Positions 44,741 to 52,993 of a stretch of DNA of 64,000 nucleotides are shown here, in pieces. Positions within the stretch are counted from its first letter, which is position 1. Each line of letters starts with the position of its first letter. The notes below the pieces were generated by a model. The model saw only the letters and a program-made list of their open reading frames with translations. It had not been told where the DNA came from and did not search any database. The stretch is from HGM04593 sp045589695 (GTDB taxonomy: Bacteria > Bacteroidota > Bacteroidia > Bacteroidales > Bacteroidaceae), in the NCBI GenBank assembly GCA_045589695.1, contig JAZNPP010000046.1, positions 1 through 64,000 of the forward strand, in the 5' to 3' direction. A program made the translations under genes and the position numbers.

Positions 44741-45715
44741 TTATAGTTTTCGGTTTAGAATAGTATTAGCGAATGCCTTAAGGCAGCGTTTTTTCTCTTC
44801 GGGGAGCGATATCCGTTCTATGTATCCGTCACACTCGGCAAAGAGTGACTCAATACGTTTTTCGCACACCTCTTTTACTCCAAGACTGTTATATACGCCT
44901 GTGAAATACGAGATTTTTTCCTGCGCATCGAATTCTTTCTTTGCCATCCACTCCTTCATTCCGGCAAGCTGCTCTTTAGAAGCCATATTAAGAGCGGTAA
45001 TGAGAAGGAATGTCTTTTTGTTGCAGCAGATGTCGCCGCCTATTTTCTTGCCGAAAAGAGCCTCGTCGGCATAAACGTCAAGAAGGTCGTCCTGAAGCTG
45101 GAAAGCAAGACCCATTGTCTCGCCGTAAGCATAGAGATTACCGAGGTCATCGTCTGACGCTCCGGCAAGCATGCCGCCGAGTTTCAACGATGCGGCGAGC
45201 AGTACTGACGTCTTCAGACGTATCATCTCGATATACTCCTCTTCGGAAACGTTGTCGCGGGTCTCGAACTCGATATCGTACTGCTGTCCGTCACCTATCT
45301 GCTTTGCGGTTTCAGTAAACAAAGCAAGCATTGACGGGAGTTTATCTGAAGGCACGTGAGCTAAGAATTCGTATGCAAGTACAAGCATAGTATCGCCTGA
45401 CAGTATAGCCGGAACGTCGCCCCATTTAGCGCATACAGTAGGTTTGCCACGCCTTATGTCGGCACGGTCCATCACATCGTCATGGATAAGAGTGTAGTTA
45501 TGGTACGTTTCCATAGCCACCGCCGGATAAAGAGCCTCTTCGACAGATTCCTTATACATATTATATGCCAACAGGAACAGTACAGGGCGTACACGTTTGC
45601 CGCTCTGCTCAAGGGTGTATCTTATCGGAGCGTACAACTCTCTCGGCTCTCTCTCGAGTTCAAGATTGTCTATAAAGACGTTTACCTTATCTCTTAGTTC
45701 TTCCCAATTATACAT
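44741..45715 (-). CDS. Trans-isoprenyl diphosphate synthase (polyprenyl synthetase)
   Basis: A 324-residue all-helical prenyltransferase. The first aspartate-rich motif is IHDDVMDRADIRRGKPT, the second is QLQDDLLDVYAD, and GKRVRPVLFLLAYNM is the N-terminal substrate motif. It elongates FPP/GGPP-type chains for quinones or carriers; the chain length cannot be read with confidence. It is the first gene of a six-gene minus-strand operon reaching the iron/cobalamin permease. The tonB hairpin lies just upstream. Confidence 0.88.
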   Translation of the reverse strand: MYNWEELRDKVNVFIDNLELEREPRELYAPIRYTLEQSGKRVRPVLFLLAYNMYKESVEEALYPAVAMETYHNYTLIHDDVMDRADIRRGKPTVCAKWGDVPAILSGDTMLVLAYEFLAHVPSDKLPSMLALFTETAKQIGDGQQYDIEFETRDNVSEEEYIEMIRLKTSVLLAASLKLGGMLAGASDDDLGNLYAYGETMGLAFQLQDDLLDVYADEALFGKKIGGDICCNKKTFLLITALNMASKEQLAGMKEWMAKKEFDAQEKISYFTGVYNSLGVKEVCEKRIESLFAECDGYIERISLPEEKKRCLKAFANTILNRKL

Positions 45716-45733
45716 AATTAATAATTATAGGTC

Positions 45734-45760
45734 AAAAAAAAGAGGCTGCGATGCAGCCTC
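45734..45760 (-). terminator. Terminator of the tonB gene
   Basis: Inverted repeat GAGGCTGC / GCAGCCTC (45742-45749, 45753-45760), followed on the minus strand by a run of seven T's, 19 bases after the TonB stop codon. Confidence 0.75.
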
Positions 45761-45778
45761 CTGTTTATGTTATCGTTC

Positions 45779-46528
45779 TTACTGCAGACGGAATACAACC
45801 GGCAATGTAAAGAACACGCGTACGGGCTTACCAGCCTGCTTACCGGGTGACCAGTTAGGCATACCGCTTACCACACGCACGGCCTCCTTGTCAAGATATA
45901 TATCGCCAGAAGTCTTGAGAACCTCTACGCCCTGTATTGAACCGTCGGCATTAACGACGAAACGGATGAACGCACGGCCCTGTGAGTTGTTGTCGCGAGA
46001 AATTCTCGGATAGCTGATATTATCCTGAAGATATTTCATCAACGCCTTCATACCGCCGGGGAATTCGGGCTGCTGCTCAACTACTTGGAATACAGTCTCC
46101 TCAACAGGCTCGTCTTCTACGACGATGTTCGTATTTTCGGCAATTTCGACAACCTCGCCCTGTTCTTCGATAGATACAAGGTCACTCTCCTCAATTTCCG
46201 CCTCGTCCTCAACGATTTCAAGAATATCGACGATTTTCTTTGCTTCCGGCGGCGGAGGAACAACCTTTTTCTCGGGAATTGTAAAAGGAACCAAAATATC
46301 AATAGGAATATCAAGAATAGCCTGCTGAGCCTTCTTTTCCTTCTTTTCCTTCGGTTCAAACGTTGTCCACTCAATTACCGCGAATGTCGTTGAGAAGACA
46401 ATTACACAACCCATTAAAAGCCATAACATCCTGTGTTGTTCCAAGTTGGCTTTGGCGCTCTTCTTAACCTCAAGCTGAACCTTTGGTGCCGCACCATCAT
46501 TAACCTGCTGTTTTTTCTCTGTACTCAT
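45779..46528 (-). CDS. tonB: TonB-family energy transducer
   Basis: A 249-residue protein starting MSTEKKQQVN with one membrane helix (about residues 33-55). A Pro/Glu-rich periplasmic linker follows (VPPPPEAKK, then a Glu- and Val-rich stretch), and a C-terminal TonB domain with PEFPGGMKALMKYLQDNISY, RAFIRFVVNADG and WSPGKQAGKPVRVFFTLPV. It couples the proton motive force to TonB-dependent receptors. I choose the ATG at 46526-46528; the upstream extension runs through promoter-like DNA including TATTTTTG at about 46557-46564. Confidence 0.88.
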   Translation of the reverse strand: MSTEKKQQVNDGAAPKVQLEVKKSAKANLEQHRMLWLLMGCVIVFSTTFAVIEWTTFEPKEKKEKKAQQAILDIPIDILVPFTIPEKKVVPPPPEAKKIVDILEIVEDEAEIEESDLVSIEEQGEVVEIAENTNIVVEDEPVEETVFQVVEQQPEFPGGMKALMKYLQDNISYPRISRDNNSQGRAFIRFVVNADGSIQGVEVLKTSGDIYLDKEAVRVVSGMPNWSPGKQAGKPVRVFFTLPVVFRLQ

Positions 46529-46733
46529 ATCGTAATTTTGTATATTTTTTCTTTCGGACAAAAATAAACAATATTTTTCAATACACACGATTAAAAGCAA
46601 TCTTTTTTTAATTTTAAAAAGATTTTCTTGTTTCGTGTAACATAAACGGGCCTTTTGCCCGTTATTTGTTATGATAACGGCAAGGCTGTTTCTTAAATTG
46701 GCGATACAATAGCGAAGAAATGAAAAAAATCGC

Positions 46734-46741
46734 TATCTTCG
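46734..46741 (+). promoter_or_regulatory. -7 element ahead of porQ
   Basis: TATCTTCG lies 51 bases before the porQ start. No TTG box is present 19-20 bases upstream, so the assignment is tentative. Confidence 0.4.
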
Positions 46742-46792
46742 CAAAGCGATCGACCGTTTGCCGTCCGCAAAACTAAAATAAATATTAAGAAC

Positions 46793-47770
46793 GTGAGATT
46801 AATAAATATATTTTTTTTCATTTTTCTGCTATTCCCTGCAGCAGCAGTTGCTCAGAGCGGAGATTACGCCTTTAATTTCCTGCGGCTACCCTACTCTTCG
46901 CACGCCGCAGCGCTCGGCGGAGACAACATTTCAGTAATTGACGACGATATTTCGCTTGCCATGCACAACCCGGCCCTGTTGTCAAATGTAAGCGACAAAA
47001 CATTGAATATCACTTATATGTCATACATGCTCGACTGTAATGTCGGCGGCGCGGCATACAGCATGCAGTTCGGCAAGAGGTCTTCGGCAGCCGTTTATGC
47101 CCGTTATGTCGATTACGGCAAATTCGACGGATACACCGACGACAACATTTTCACCGGCACGTTTTCGGCAAGAGACATAGACCTGACATTTACATACAGC
47201 TATCTTCTCGGCGAACGTTGGAGCGGCGGCGTGTCGGGAAAGCTCATTTACTCAAATTACGAGAGCATGCATGCAGTAGGGCTTGGAGTTGATTTGGGCA
47301 TCAACTACTTCAACGACGAAAAAGATTTATCGCTCTCTTTTGTATGCAAGAACCTCGGCGGTCAGGTAAAAGCCTTTGAAGAGAAGCATGAGATAATGCC
47401 AATGGACTTTCAGATAGGTATGACATACGGTTTCAACCATGCCCCGATACGTCTTTCGGCACTTTTCTATAACCTGCATCGCTGGAGAGCCGATGACTTT
47501 TTCAATCCTGACGGCAGCAAAGACAATTTCGGAGAACTTCTGTTGAAGCATTTTATAATAGGAGCGGACATTCTTATAGGGAAGAACTTTTACATGTCGC
47601 TTGGATACAACTACAGAACAAGCAGGGAAATGTCGGCAAGCGGCAACTTCTTTGACGGCTTCGGCATAGGCGCAGGAGTGAATGTCCAAAAGATAAAATT
47701 CTGCGCATCGTTCAGCAAGATGCACACTACCGCATACTCATTATTGTTCAATCTTGCGTATTCACTTTGA
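46793..47770 (+). CDS. porQ: Type IX secretion system protein PorQ
   Basis: A 325-residue exported protein whose first codon is GTG (46793-46795); no ATG is suitably placed. The signal peptide ends around AVAQ. LRLPYSSHAAALGGDNISV and LAMHNPALL open a beta-barrel of PorQ type, with later strands such as GVGLGVDLGINYF and the C-terminal AYSLLFNLAYSL. PorQ is a component of the T9SS. Gene order porQ-cmk-ispH-pfkA is common in Bacteroidales, supporting the assignment. Confidence 0.85.
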   Translation: MRLINIFFFIFLLFPAAAVAQSGDYAFNFLRLPYSSHAAALGGDNISVIDDDISLAMHNPALLSNVSDKTLNITYMSYMLDCNVGGAAYSMQFGKRSSAAVYARYVDYGKFDGYTDDNIFTGTFSARDIDLTFTYSYLLGERWSGGVSGKLIYSNYESMHAVGLGVDLGINYFNDEKDLSLSFVCKNLGGQVKAFEEKHEIMPMDFQIGMTYGFNHAPIRLSALFYNLHRWRADDFFNPDGSKDNFGELLLKHFIIGADILIGKNFYMSLGYNYRTSREMSASGNFFDGFGIGAGVNVQKIKFCASFSKMHTTAYSLLFNLAYSL

Positions 47771-47796
47771 ATGTGTTGATTTTTTTGTTATCTTCA
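47767..47796 (+). promoter_or_regulatory. Internal promoter of cmk-ispH-pfkA
   Basis: A TTG box (47767-47769), exactly 19 bases, then TATCTTCA (47789-47796). The TTG overlaps the porQ stop codon. This suggests cmk and its followers can be transcribed without porQ. Confidence 0.55.
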
Positions 47797-47823
47797 CGAA
47801 AAATATTCCAGAACTGCAATAAG

Positions 47824-48516
47824 ATGAAAAAGATTATAATAGCGATCGACGGCTTTTCGTCATGCGGTAAAAGCACTATGGCGAAAGCTCTCGCACGCAA
47901 TATCGGCTATCTATATTTTGACAGCGGCGCAATGTACCGTGCAGTAGCTCTCTATTGCATGCAGAACGGCATTATAGAAGGAGAAATGATAGATACAGAC
48001 GCATTGCGTTCAAAAATAGACGAGATACGCATCACGTTCGAAGCCGACCCGGAGACAAAGAATTCTATAACATTCCTCAACGGCGTGAACGTGGAACGCG
48101 AGATACGTTCGCTTGAAGTATCCCGGCTTGTAAGCCAGGTTGCCGCACTCGATTTCGTACGAGAAGCGATGGTTGGGCAGCAACGCCGGATGGGAAAATC
48201 AAAAGGCATTGTAATGGACGGGCGCGACATAGGCACTACCGTATTCCCCGACGCCGAAATGAAAGTTTTTGTTACGGCTTCGGCCGAAGTGCGTGCCAAA
48301 CGCCGTTACGACGAACTGAAAGCAAGGGGCGACAACGCCGACTACAACGACATTTTAGAAAATGTACTGCAGCGTGACCACATTGACCAGACAAGGGAAG
48401 TGAGCCCGCTGAAGAAAGCCGACGACGCTCTGTTGCTCGACAACAGCGGCCTCACCCGCGAAGAGCAGATGAATTGGCTTATTGAAGAGTTCAACAAAAT
48501 TGCCGCAGAATGCTGA
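47824..48516 (+). CDS. cmk: Cytidylate kinase
   Basis: A 230-residue P-loop kinase phosphorylating CMP and dCMP. MKKIIIAIDGFSSCGKSTMA holds the Walker A motif. Further motifs are YLYFDSGAMYRAVAL, the GIVMDGRDIGTTVFPDAEMK region and the LID with RAKRRYDELKARG. I choose the ATG at 47824; the longer ORF begins inside the porQ stop. It overlaps ispH by 7 bases. Confidence 0.93.
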   Translation: MKKIIIAIDGFSSCGKSTMAKALARNIGYLYFDSGAMYRAVALYCMQNGIIEGEMIDTDALRSKIDEIRITFEADPETKNSITFLNGVNVEREIRSLEVSRLVSQVAALDFVREAMVGQQRRMGKSKGIVMDGRDIGTTVFPDAEMKVFVTASAEVRAKRRYDELKARGDNADYNDILENVLQRDHIDQTREVSPLKKADDALLLDNSGLTREEQMNWLIEEFNKIAAEC

Positions 48517-49382
48517 ACATAGAGATTGACGAACATTCGGGCTTCTGCTTCGGAGTAACGACAGCCATAAGAAAAGCCGAGGAGGAACTGCAGAAAGGCG
48601 GCACCCTTTATTGTCTTGGCGACATTGTCCACAACAGCATTGAATGCGACCGCCTCAAAAGATTAGGGCTTGTTACTATCGACCACGCTACGTTCTCGCA
48701 GCTTCACAATGCGAAAGTACTGCTCAGAGCCCACGGAGAACCGCCCGAAACATACGAGACCGCACGTAAGAATAACCTTGAGCTGATTGACGCCACATGT
48801 CCTGTCGTGCTGAAACTGCAACAGCGGATAAAGAAGATGTGGTTGGAGACAGAAAACGAGGAGCGTCAGATAATCATTCACGGACAAGCCGGACATGCCG
48901 AGGTATTAGGACTTGTGGGACAGACTCACGGAGAAGCCATAGTTATTGAGAACACCTCGCAGCTCGACAAGATTGACAAGGACAAAAACACATACATATA
49001 TTCGCAGACCACAAAGTCGCTTGAAGGATACAAGGAGATTGTAGGAGCCATAAAGAAAAATATAAGCGGCGGAAAGGAGTGCAAATCGTTCAATACCGTA
49101 TGCGGACAGGTGGCCAACAGAATGAACGGCATTGGCGAGTTCGCCAAGAGCCACCAACTGATATTCTTCGTTTGCGGAAAGAAAAGTTCAAACGGCAAGA
49201 TACTTTTCAATGAGTGCAAAAGGGTGAACGGCAATGTCTGCCAGATTGAAGGACCCGAAGACATTGATTTCGCCTTGACCGAGAATGTAGAAAGCATTGG
49301 CATATGCGGAGCCACATCAACGCCTAAGTGGCTCATGGAAAACTGCAGAAAAGCAATAATTAATTACCATAATAAGAAATGA
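48510..49382 (+). CDS. ispH: 4-hydroxy-3-methylbut-2-enyl diphosphate reductase
   Basis: A 290-residue Fe-S enzyme, last step of the MEP isoprenoid pathway. Cluster ligands are Cys13 (FCFGVTTAI), Cys97 (DATCPVV) and Cys198 (NTVCGQVANR). Substrate-binding His residues appear at His41, His75 (RAHGEPPE) and His124 (HGQAGHAEV, with Glu131). Its product supports the polyprenyl synthetase encoded 3 kb away on the other strand. It is in the cmk-ispH-pfkA unit. Confidence 0.94.
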   Translation: MLNIEIDEHSGFCFGVTTAIRKAEEELQKGGTLYCLGDIVHNSIECDRLKRLGLVTIDHATFSQLHNAKVLLRAHGEPPETYETARKNNLELIDATCPVVLKLQQRIKKMWLETENEERQIIIHGQAGHAEVLGLVGQTHGEAIVIENTSQLDKIDKDKNTYIYSQTTKSLEGYKEIVGAIKKNISGGKECKSFNTVCGQVANRMNGIGEFAKSHQLIFFVCGKKSSNGKILFNECKRVNGNVCQIEGPEDIDFALTENVESIGICGATSTPKWLMENCRKAIINYHNKK

Positions 49383-49383
49383 G

Positions 49384-50370
49384 ATGAAAAACAAAATCCG
49401 TTGTATAGGAATACTCACCTCAGGAGGTGACGCTCCTGGCATGAACGCAGCCATTCGTGCCGTCACACGCGCATGCATTTACCACGACATCAAGGTAAAA
49501 GCGATCTATCGTGGTTATAAAGGACTTATAACCGGTGAAATAAAGGAGTTCAAGACCGAAAATGTAAGTAACATCATCCAGCGTGGCGGCACGATCCTCA
49601 AGACCAGCCGTTGCGACGAATTCAAGACCGAAGAGGGACGCGCTAAAGCATTCGAGACATTAGAGAGAGAAGAAATTGACGCTCTTGTAGTAATCGGCGG
49701 CGACGGTACAATCACAGGCGCATACAACCTTGCCCGTGAACATGATATCCCATGCATCGCTTTGCCGGGAACAATCGACAACGACCTTTACGGCACCGAC
49801 ACCACCATCGGCTACGACACGGCACTGAACACAATCATGGAGTGCGTCGATAAGATACGTGATACGGCATCGTCACACGAGCGCCTGTTCATAGTAGAGG
49901 TTATGGGCCGCGACGCAGGCTTCCTTGCTCTTAACGGAACAATAGCAACCGGCGCCGAAGCGTGCGTGCTTCCCGAAATCGACCCCGAGTTCGAAAGAAT
50001 AAACCAATTCATAGCTAACGGACTACGCCGCACAAAGAGCAGCAGCATCGTGCTGTTCGCCGAAGGACGTGAAAAGGACTACAACATCATGGAGGTTGCC
50101 GAAGGCATGCGCCAGCGATTCCCCGAACTTGACGTGCGCGTATCAATCCTCGGCTACCTGCAGCGCGGCGGCAGCCCTACTGCCAACGACCGCATCCTTG
50201 CCAGCCGCTTGGGCGTAGCGGCAATAGACGCATTGCTCGAAGGACAGCGTAACGTGATGATAGGTTTAAGAAACAACGAGATTGTCTACATACCGTTCAC
50301 AAAGGCAATCAAGGATGACAAGCCTATCGATAAAGAGACTGTACGCGCTCAAGAGATACTTGCATCATAA
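49384..50370 (+). CDS. pfkA: ATP-dependent 6-phosphofructokinase
   Basis: A 328-residue phosphofructokinase starting MKNKIRCIGILTSGGDAPGM. IGGDGTITGA (104-113) has the Gly after Asp107 that marks ATP use, and the loop PGTIDNDL (128-135) has Gly where PPi enzymes carry Lys. MGRDAGFLAL and LGYLQRGGSPTANDR are the sugar-binding motifs. It phosphorylates fructose-6-phosphate irreversibly. The window thus encodes both this enzyme and the PPi enzyme. Its stop is 12 bases before a strong hairpin shared with the next gene. Confidence 0.94.
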   Translation: MKNKIRCIGILTSGGDAPGMNAAIRAVTRACIYHDIKVKAIYRGYKGLITGEIKEFKTENVSNIIQRGGTILKTSRCDEFKTEEGRAKAFETLEREEIDALVVIGGDGTITGAYNLAREHDIPCIALPGTIDNDLYGTDTTIGYDTALNTIMECVDKIRDTASSHERLFIVEVMGRDAGFLALNGTIATGAEACVLPEIDPEFERINQFIANGLRRTKSSSIVLFAEGREKDYNIMEVAEGMRQRFPELDVRVSILGYLQRGGSPTANDRILASRLGVAAIDALLEGQRNVMIGLRNNEIVYIPFTKAIKDDKPIDKETVRAQEILAS

Positions 50371-50382
50371 CCGAGATATGGT

Positions 50383-50433
50383 TTATATACGAATGAAGGC
50401 AATCCATTTGGGATTGCCTTCATTCGTATATAA
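50383..50433. terminator. Bidirectional terminator of pfkA and the 5-FCL gene
   Basis: Perfect 23-bp arms (50383-50405 and 50411-50433) with a 5-base loop. The right arm includes the stop codon (50420-50422) of the convergent 5-formyl-THF cyclo-ligase gene. Confidence 0.8.
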
Positions 50434-50959
50434 GAGAGTCCACCATCACATCATGCGGCTCAGCCGGCAGCACACCAAGTACCTGTTCGGCATAGCAGAC
50501 GCCAATCTTATGCGCCCTGAAACCTTCCTGCGACATATATTTGTCGTAATATCCTTTTCCGCGCCCCATGCGTATTCCGTCCTTAGTAAAAGCCACTCCC
50601 GGCACTACAATAAGGTCTATATCCCGAGGCTTGACAGCCATGCCGCCTTGCGGCTCCATGATGCCGAACGAGCCACGTTCCATGCCGTCGCGCGCATAAG
50701 GGTAGAAGTTCATCACTTCACCCTCGACACGGGGAAGCACTACCGAACATATTTTAGACAGCCGTGCTATTAACGGCGAAATCATCGGCTCGTCGGGCAA
50801 CGGCGAAAAGAGCGCGACCACTCTTGCTCCAGATAGAGAAACACGCTTGCCGACAGCAGAAGCTATACGTTCCGACGCACGCCGTTTGCGTTCAGCGGGA
50901 ATATCAAGCACGGCGCTCCTTACCGTGCGACGAATCTGCCTCTTATCAAATTCCGCCAT
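50420..50959 (-). CDS. 5-formyltetrahydrofolate cyclo-ligase
   Basis: A 179-residue enzyme converting 5-formyl-THF to 5,10-methenyl-THF with ATP. Motifs: KRQIRRTVRSAVL at the N-terminus, VALFSPLPDEPMISPL, the VPGVAFTKDGIRMGRGKGYYD nucleotide and folate region (GRGKGYYDKYM), and PHDVMVD at the end. Its start overlaps meaB by 14 bases, so both are cotranscribed with meaB first. Confidence 0.9.
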   Translation of the reverse strand: MAEFDKRQIRRTVRSAVLDIPAERKRRASERIASAVGKRVSLSGARVVALFSPLPDEPMISPLIARLSKICSVVLPRVEGEVMNFYPYARDGMERGSFGIMEPQGGMAVKPRDIDLIVVPGVAFTKDGIRMGRGKGYYDKYMSQEGFRAHKIGVCYAEQVLGVLPAEPHDVMVDSLIYE

Positions 50960-52055
50960 TTTTCAAATTGTCGAAATATTGAAGCGCTTTGCTTGCGGCC
51001 GCGAACGAGGTTGTCTTGCCTGAGAGCAGCAATTGCTCATACTTCTTGAGCAGTTCTTCCATACCCGGAGCATTGTAGAACTGCATCTTCAGCCGCTCCT
51101 CGATACTCTCATAAAGCCAATATTTCTGTTGGCCGCAACGTCTTTCTTCAAAAGCGCCGTTCTCCTTTACCTTTTTAATATATGAAGCGACCATATCCCA
51201 AACCTCTTTTATTCCGAGGTCGAAGAAACCCGAATATGTAAGTACCGAAGGACGTATTCCGCTCGACGGCATCGGGAACAGCTGCAGAGCGTTGCGGTAA
51301 TGCACGGCCGCTCGGCGCGCCTCCTCGACATTGTCTCCGTCGGCTTTGTTGATAACAATTCCGTCGGCCATCTCCATAATGCCTCGCTTTATGCCCTGAA
51401 GCTCGTCACCTGCGCCGGCTATCTGTATCAGCAGGAAGAAATCGACCATTGAGTATACGGCAGTCTCGCTCTGCCCCACTCCGACCGTTTCGACAAAGAC
51501 AGTGTCATACCCCGCCGCCTCGCAAAGTATTATGGTTTCACGGGTCTTGCGGGCCACACCGCCAAGAGAGCCCGAGGATGCGCTTGGCCGAATGAAAGCC
51601 CGAGGATGCGCGGACAGACGCTCCATTCTTGTTTTGTCGCCCAGAATGCTTCCTTTGCTGCGTTCGCTACTCGGGTCTACTGCAAGGACTGCGAGTTTGC
51701 CTGTTCCCTGAGACAGCACATGCATGCCGAAAGCGTCGATAGAGGTACTCTTTCCGGCCCCGGGTACTCCCGTTATGCCCACACGAACCGAATTGCCCGA
51801 ATAAGGCAAACAACGCTCGACGACCTCTTGTGCTATGGACTGATGTTCGGGCAGCACGCTTTCGACAAGCGTAACGGCGCGGCTAAGCGTCGTGACATCG
51901 CCCCGCAGGATGCCATTGACATAATCATCGACTGATAATCTTGCCGCACGTTTGCCACGCATCTGCGCCAGATAAGGATTGACGGGACCAAGAGCCTCAA
52001 CGCCGTCATTCACCTTCAACCCCTTATATGCCTTATCATTTTCGGGATGTTCCAT
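50946..52055 (-). CDS. meaB: Methylmalonyl-CoA mutase-associated GTPase MeaB
   Basis: A 369-residue G3E-family GTPase. The P-loop is GITGVPGAGKSTSID, then DPSSERSKGSILGDKTRM, ETVGVGQSE and NKADGDN for guanine binding, with a C-terminal dimerisation arm. MeaB protects and loads B12 in methylmalonyl-CoA mutase, part of the succinate-propionate route of many Bacteroidetes. The mutase genes are not in this window. A -7-like TATCTTCG is at 52075-52082 on the minus strand. Confidence 0.92.
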   Translation of the reverse strand: MEHPENDKAYKGLKVNDGVEALGPVNPYLAQMRGKRAARLSVDDYVNGILRGDVTTLSRAVTLVESVLPEHQSIAQEVVERCLPYSGNSVRVGITGVPGAGKSTSIDAFGMHVLSQGTGKLAVLAVDPSSERSKGSILGDKTRMERLSAHPRAFIRPSASSGSLGGVARKTRETIILCEAAGYDTVFVETVGVGQSETAVYSMVDFFLLIQIAGAGDELQGIKRGIMEMADGIVINKADGDNVEEARRAAVHYRNALQLFPMPSSGIRPSVLTYSGFFDLGIKEVWDMVASYIKKVKENGAFEERRCGQQKYWLYESIEERLKMQFYNAPGMEELLKKYEQLLLSGKTTSFAAASKALQYFDNLKNGGI

Positions 52056-52133
52056 AACATATTGACTTTAAGTGCGAAGATACGAAGAAACGGGCAATTT
52101 ATTCAAGCATAATATATTTTTTTATAATTTTTA

Positions 52134-52161
52134 TTGTATTTAAATTTTATTAGTATATTTG
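52134..52161 (+). promoter_or_regulatory. Promoter of the small outer-membrane protein
   Basis: TTG (52134-52136), 17 bases, then TATATTTG (52154-52161), 38 bases before the start codon. The spacing is slightly short. Confidence 0.55.
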
Positions 52162-52198
52162 CAAAGAAATAAGTTGTTTAATTCTAACTCGAAAAATT

Positions 52199-52678
52199 AT
52201 GAAAAACATTACAAAAAAGTTTTTGCTTGTAATTGCAGTATCTTTGCTTACAACAGGAGCATTCGCTCAGAACTGGAAGGCTGGTCTTCGTTTAGGTTCT
52301 TCAGTTCAGGCTGTTGCCATGTACGATTATAGCGACAAGTGCTACGTAGAAGGCCGTGCCGGTTTGGGTTACATCAGCGGTTTGACAGCAGACATCACAT
52401 TGCTCAACAACTGGAAGATTGCCGAAATGAACTGGACTCCAAAGGTCGGTATCTGGAACTTCGACGCAGGTGTCGGCGTTAATGCAGGTTTCGGTCCTTC
52501 TTGGATTTATGCAGGTGTTGCAGGTATGGCCCGTCTCAGCTTCACGTTCGCTAAGGTTCCCGTAACTCTCGGCATCGACTGGACACCGAGCCTCGGTCCT
52601 GAGATTGTAGGCAACACGGCACGTTTCGGCTTCATCGGTTTCTACAACGGCGGACTTACAGTTACCTATAACTTCTAA
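52199..52678 (+). CDS. Small secreted outer-membrane beta-barrel protein, unknown function
   Basis: A 159-residue protein with a clear signal peptide (MKNITKKFLLVIAVSLLTTG to AFAQ). The mature part is made of short alternating strands (VEGRAGLGYISGLTADITLL, AGVAGMARLSFTF) and ends GLTVTYNF, as small outer-membrane barrels do. It is monocistronic with a strong terminator. I do not recognise a specific family. Confidence 0.65.
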   Translation: MKNITKKFLLVIAVSLLTTGAFAQNWKAGLRLGSSVQAVAMYDYSDKCYVEGRAGLGYISGLTADITLLNNWKIAEMNWTPKVGIWNFDAGVGVNAGFGPSWIYAGVAGMARLSFTFAKVPVTLGIDWTPSLGPEIVGNTARFGFIGFYNGGLTVTYNF

Positions 52679-52702
52679 TTAAGGAATAAGGTATATTAGA
52701 TT

Positions 52703-52740
52703 AATTGGTCTGTCCCCAAACGGGACAGACCAATTTTATT
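52703..52740 (+). terminator. Terminator of the small outer-membrane protein gene
   Basis: Perfect 14-bp arms (52703-52716 and 52722-52735) with loop CAAAC and a following T-rich tract. Confidence 0.85.
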
Positions 52741-52771
52741 TTGCATAAATACATAAATTTTCAGAAAACTT

Positions 52772-52801
52772 TTGTCGCTACAAAGCATTTCATTAACTTT
52801 G
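52772..52801 (+). promoter_or_regulatory. Promoter of the thiamine operon
   Basis: TTG (52772-52774), exactly 19 bases, then TAACTTTG (52794-52801): a consensus Bacteroidetes promoter placed just before the TPP riboswitch. Confidence 0.75.
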
Positions 52802-52812
52802 CGGCAGATTTC

Positions 52813-52890
52813 AAGAACGGGGTGCCTTAATACATGGGCTGAGATCATACCCAAGAACCTGATCCGGGTAATGCCGGCGTAGGAAGAGCC
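52813..52890 (+). promoter_or_regulatory. TPP riboswitch (THI element)
   Basis: The conserved parts of the TPP aptamer occur in order: GGGGTGCC, then GGGCTGAGATCATACCC, GAACCTGATCCGGGTAATGC and CGGCGTAGGAA. The aptamer ends about 100 bases before the receptor start codon. A GC-rich segment GCGATTGCGGCGGCAATGC follows and may be part of the expression platform. It should repress the operon when thiamine pyrophosphate is plentiful. Confidence 0.93.
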
Positions 52891-52993
52891 AACCGCAATA
52901 GCGATTGCGGCGGCAATGCAGGAAAATCCCCATTTTCTGTTTAACGACAGAGCATGGAGGATTATTTTTTTCATGCTCTACAAATTTGGAATT

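Noticed and set aside
46726..46785. Short ORF starting ATGAAAAAAATCGCT before porQ
   Set aside because: It runs through the -7 promoter element and stops before porQ; it is promoter sequence, not a gene.
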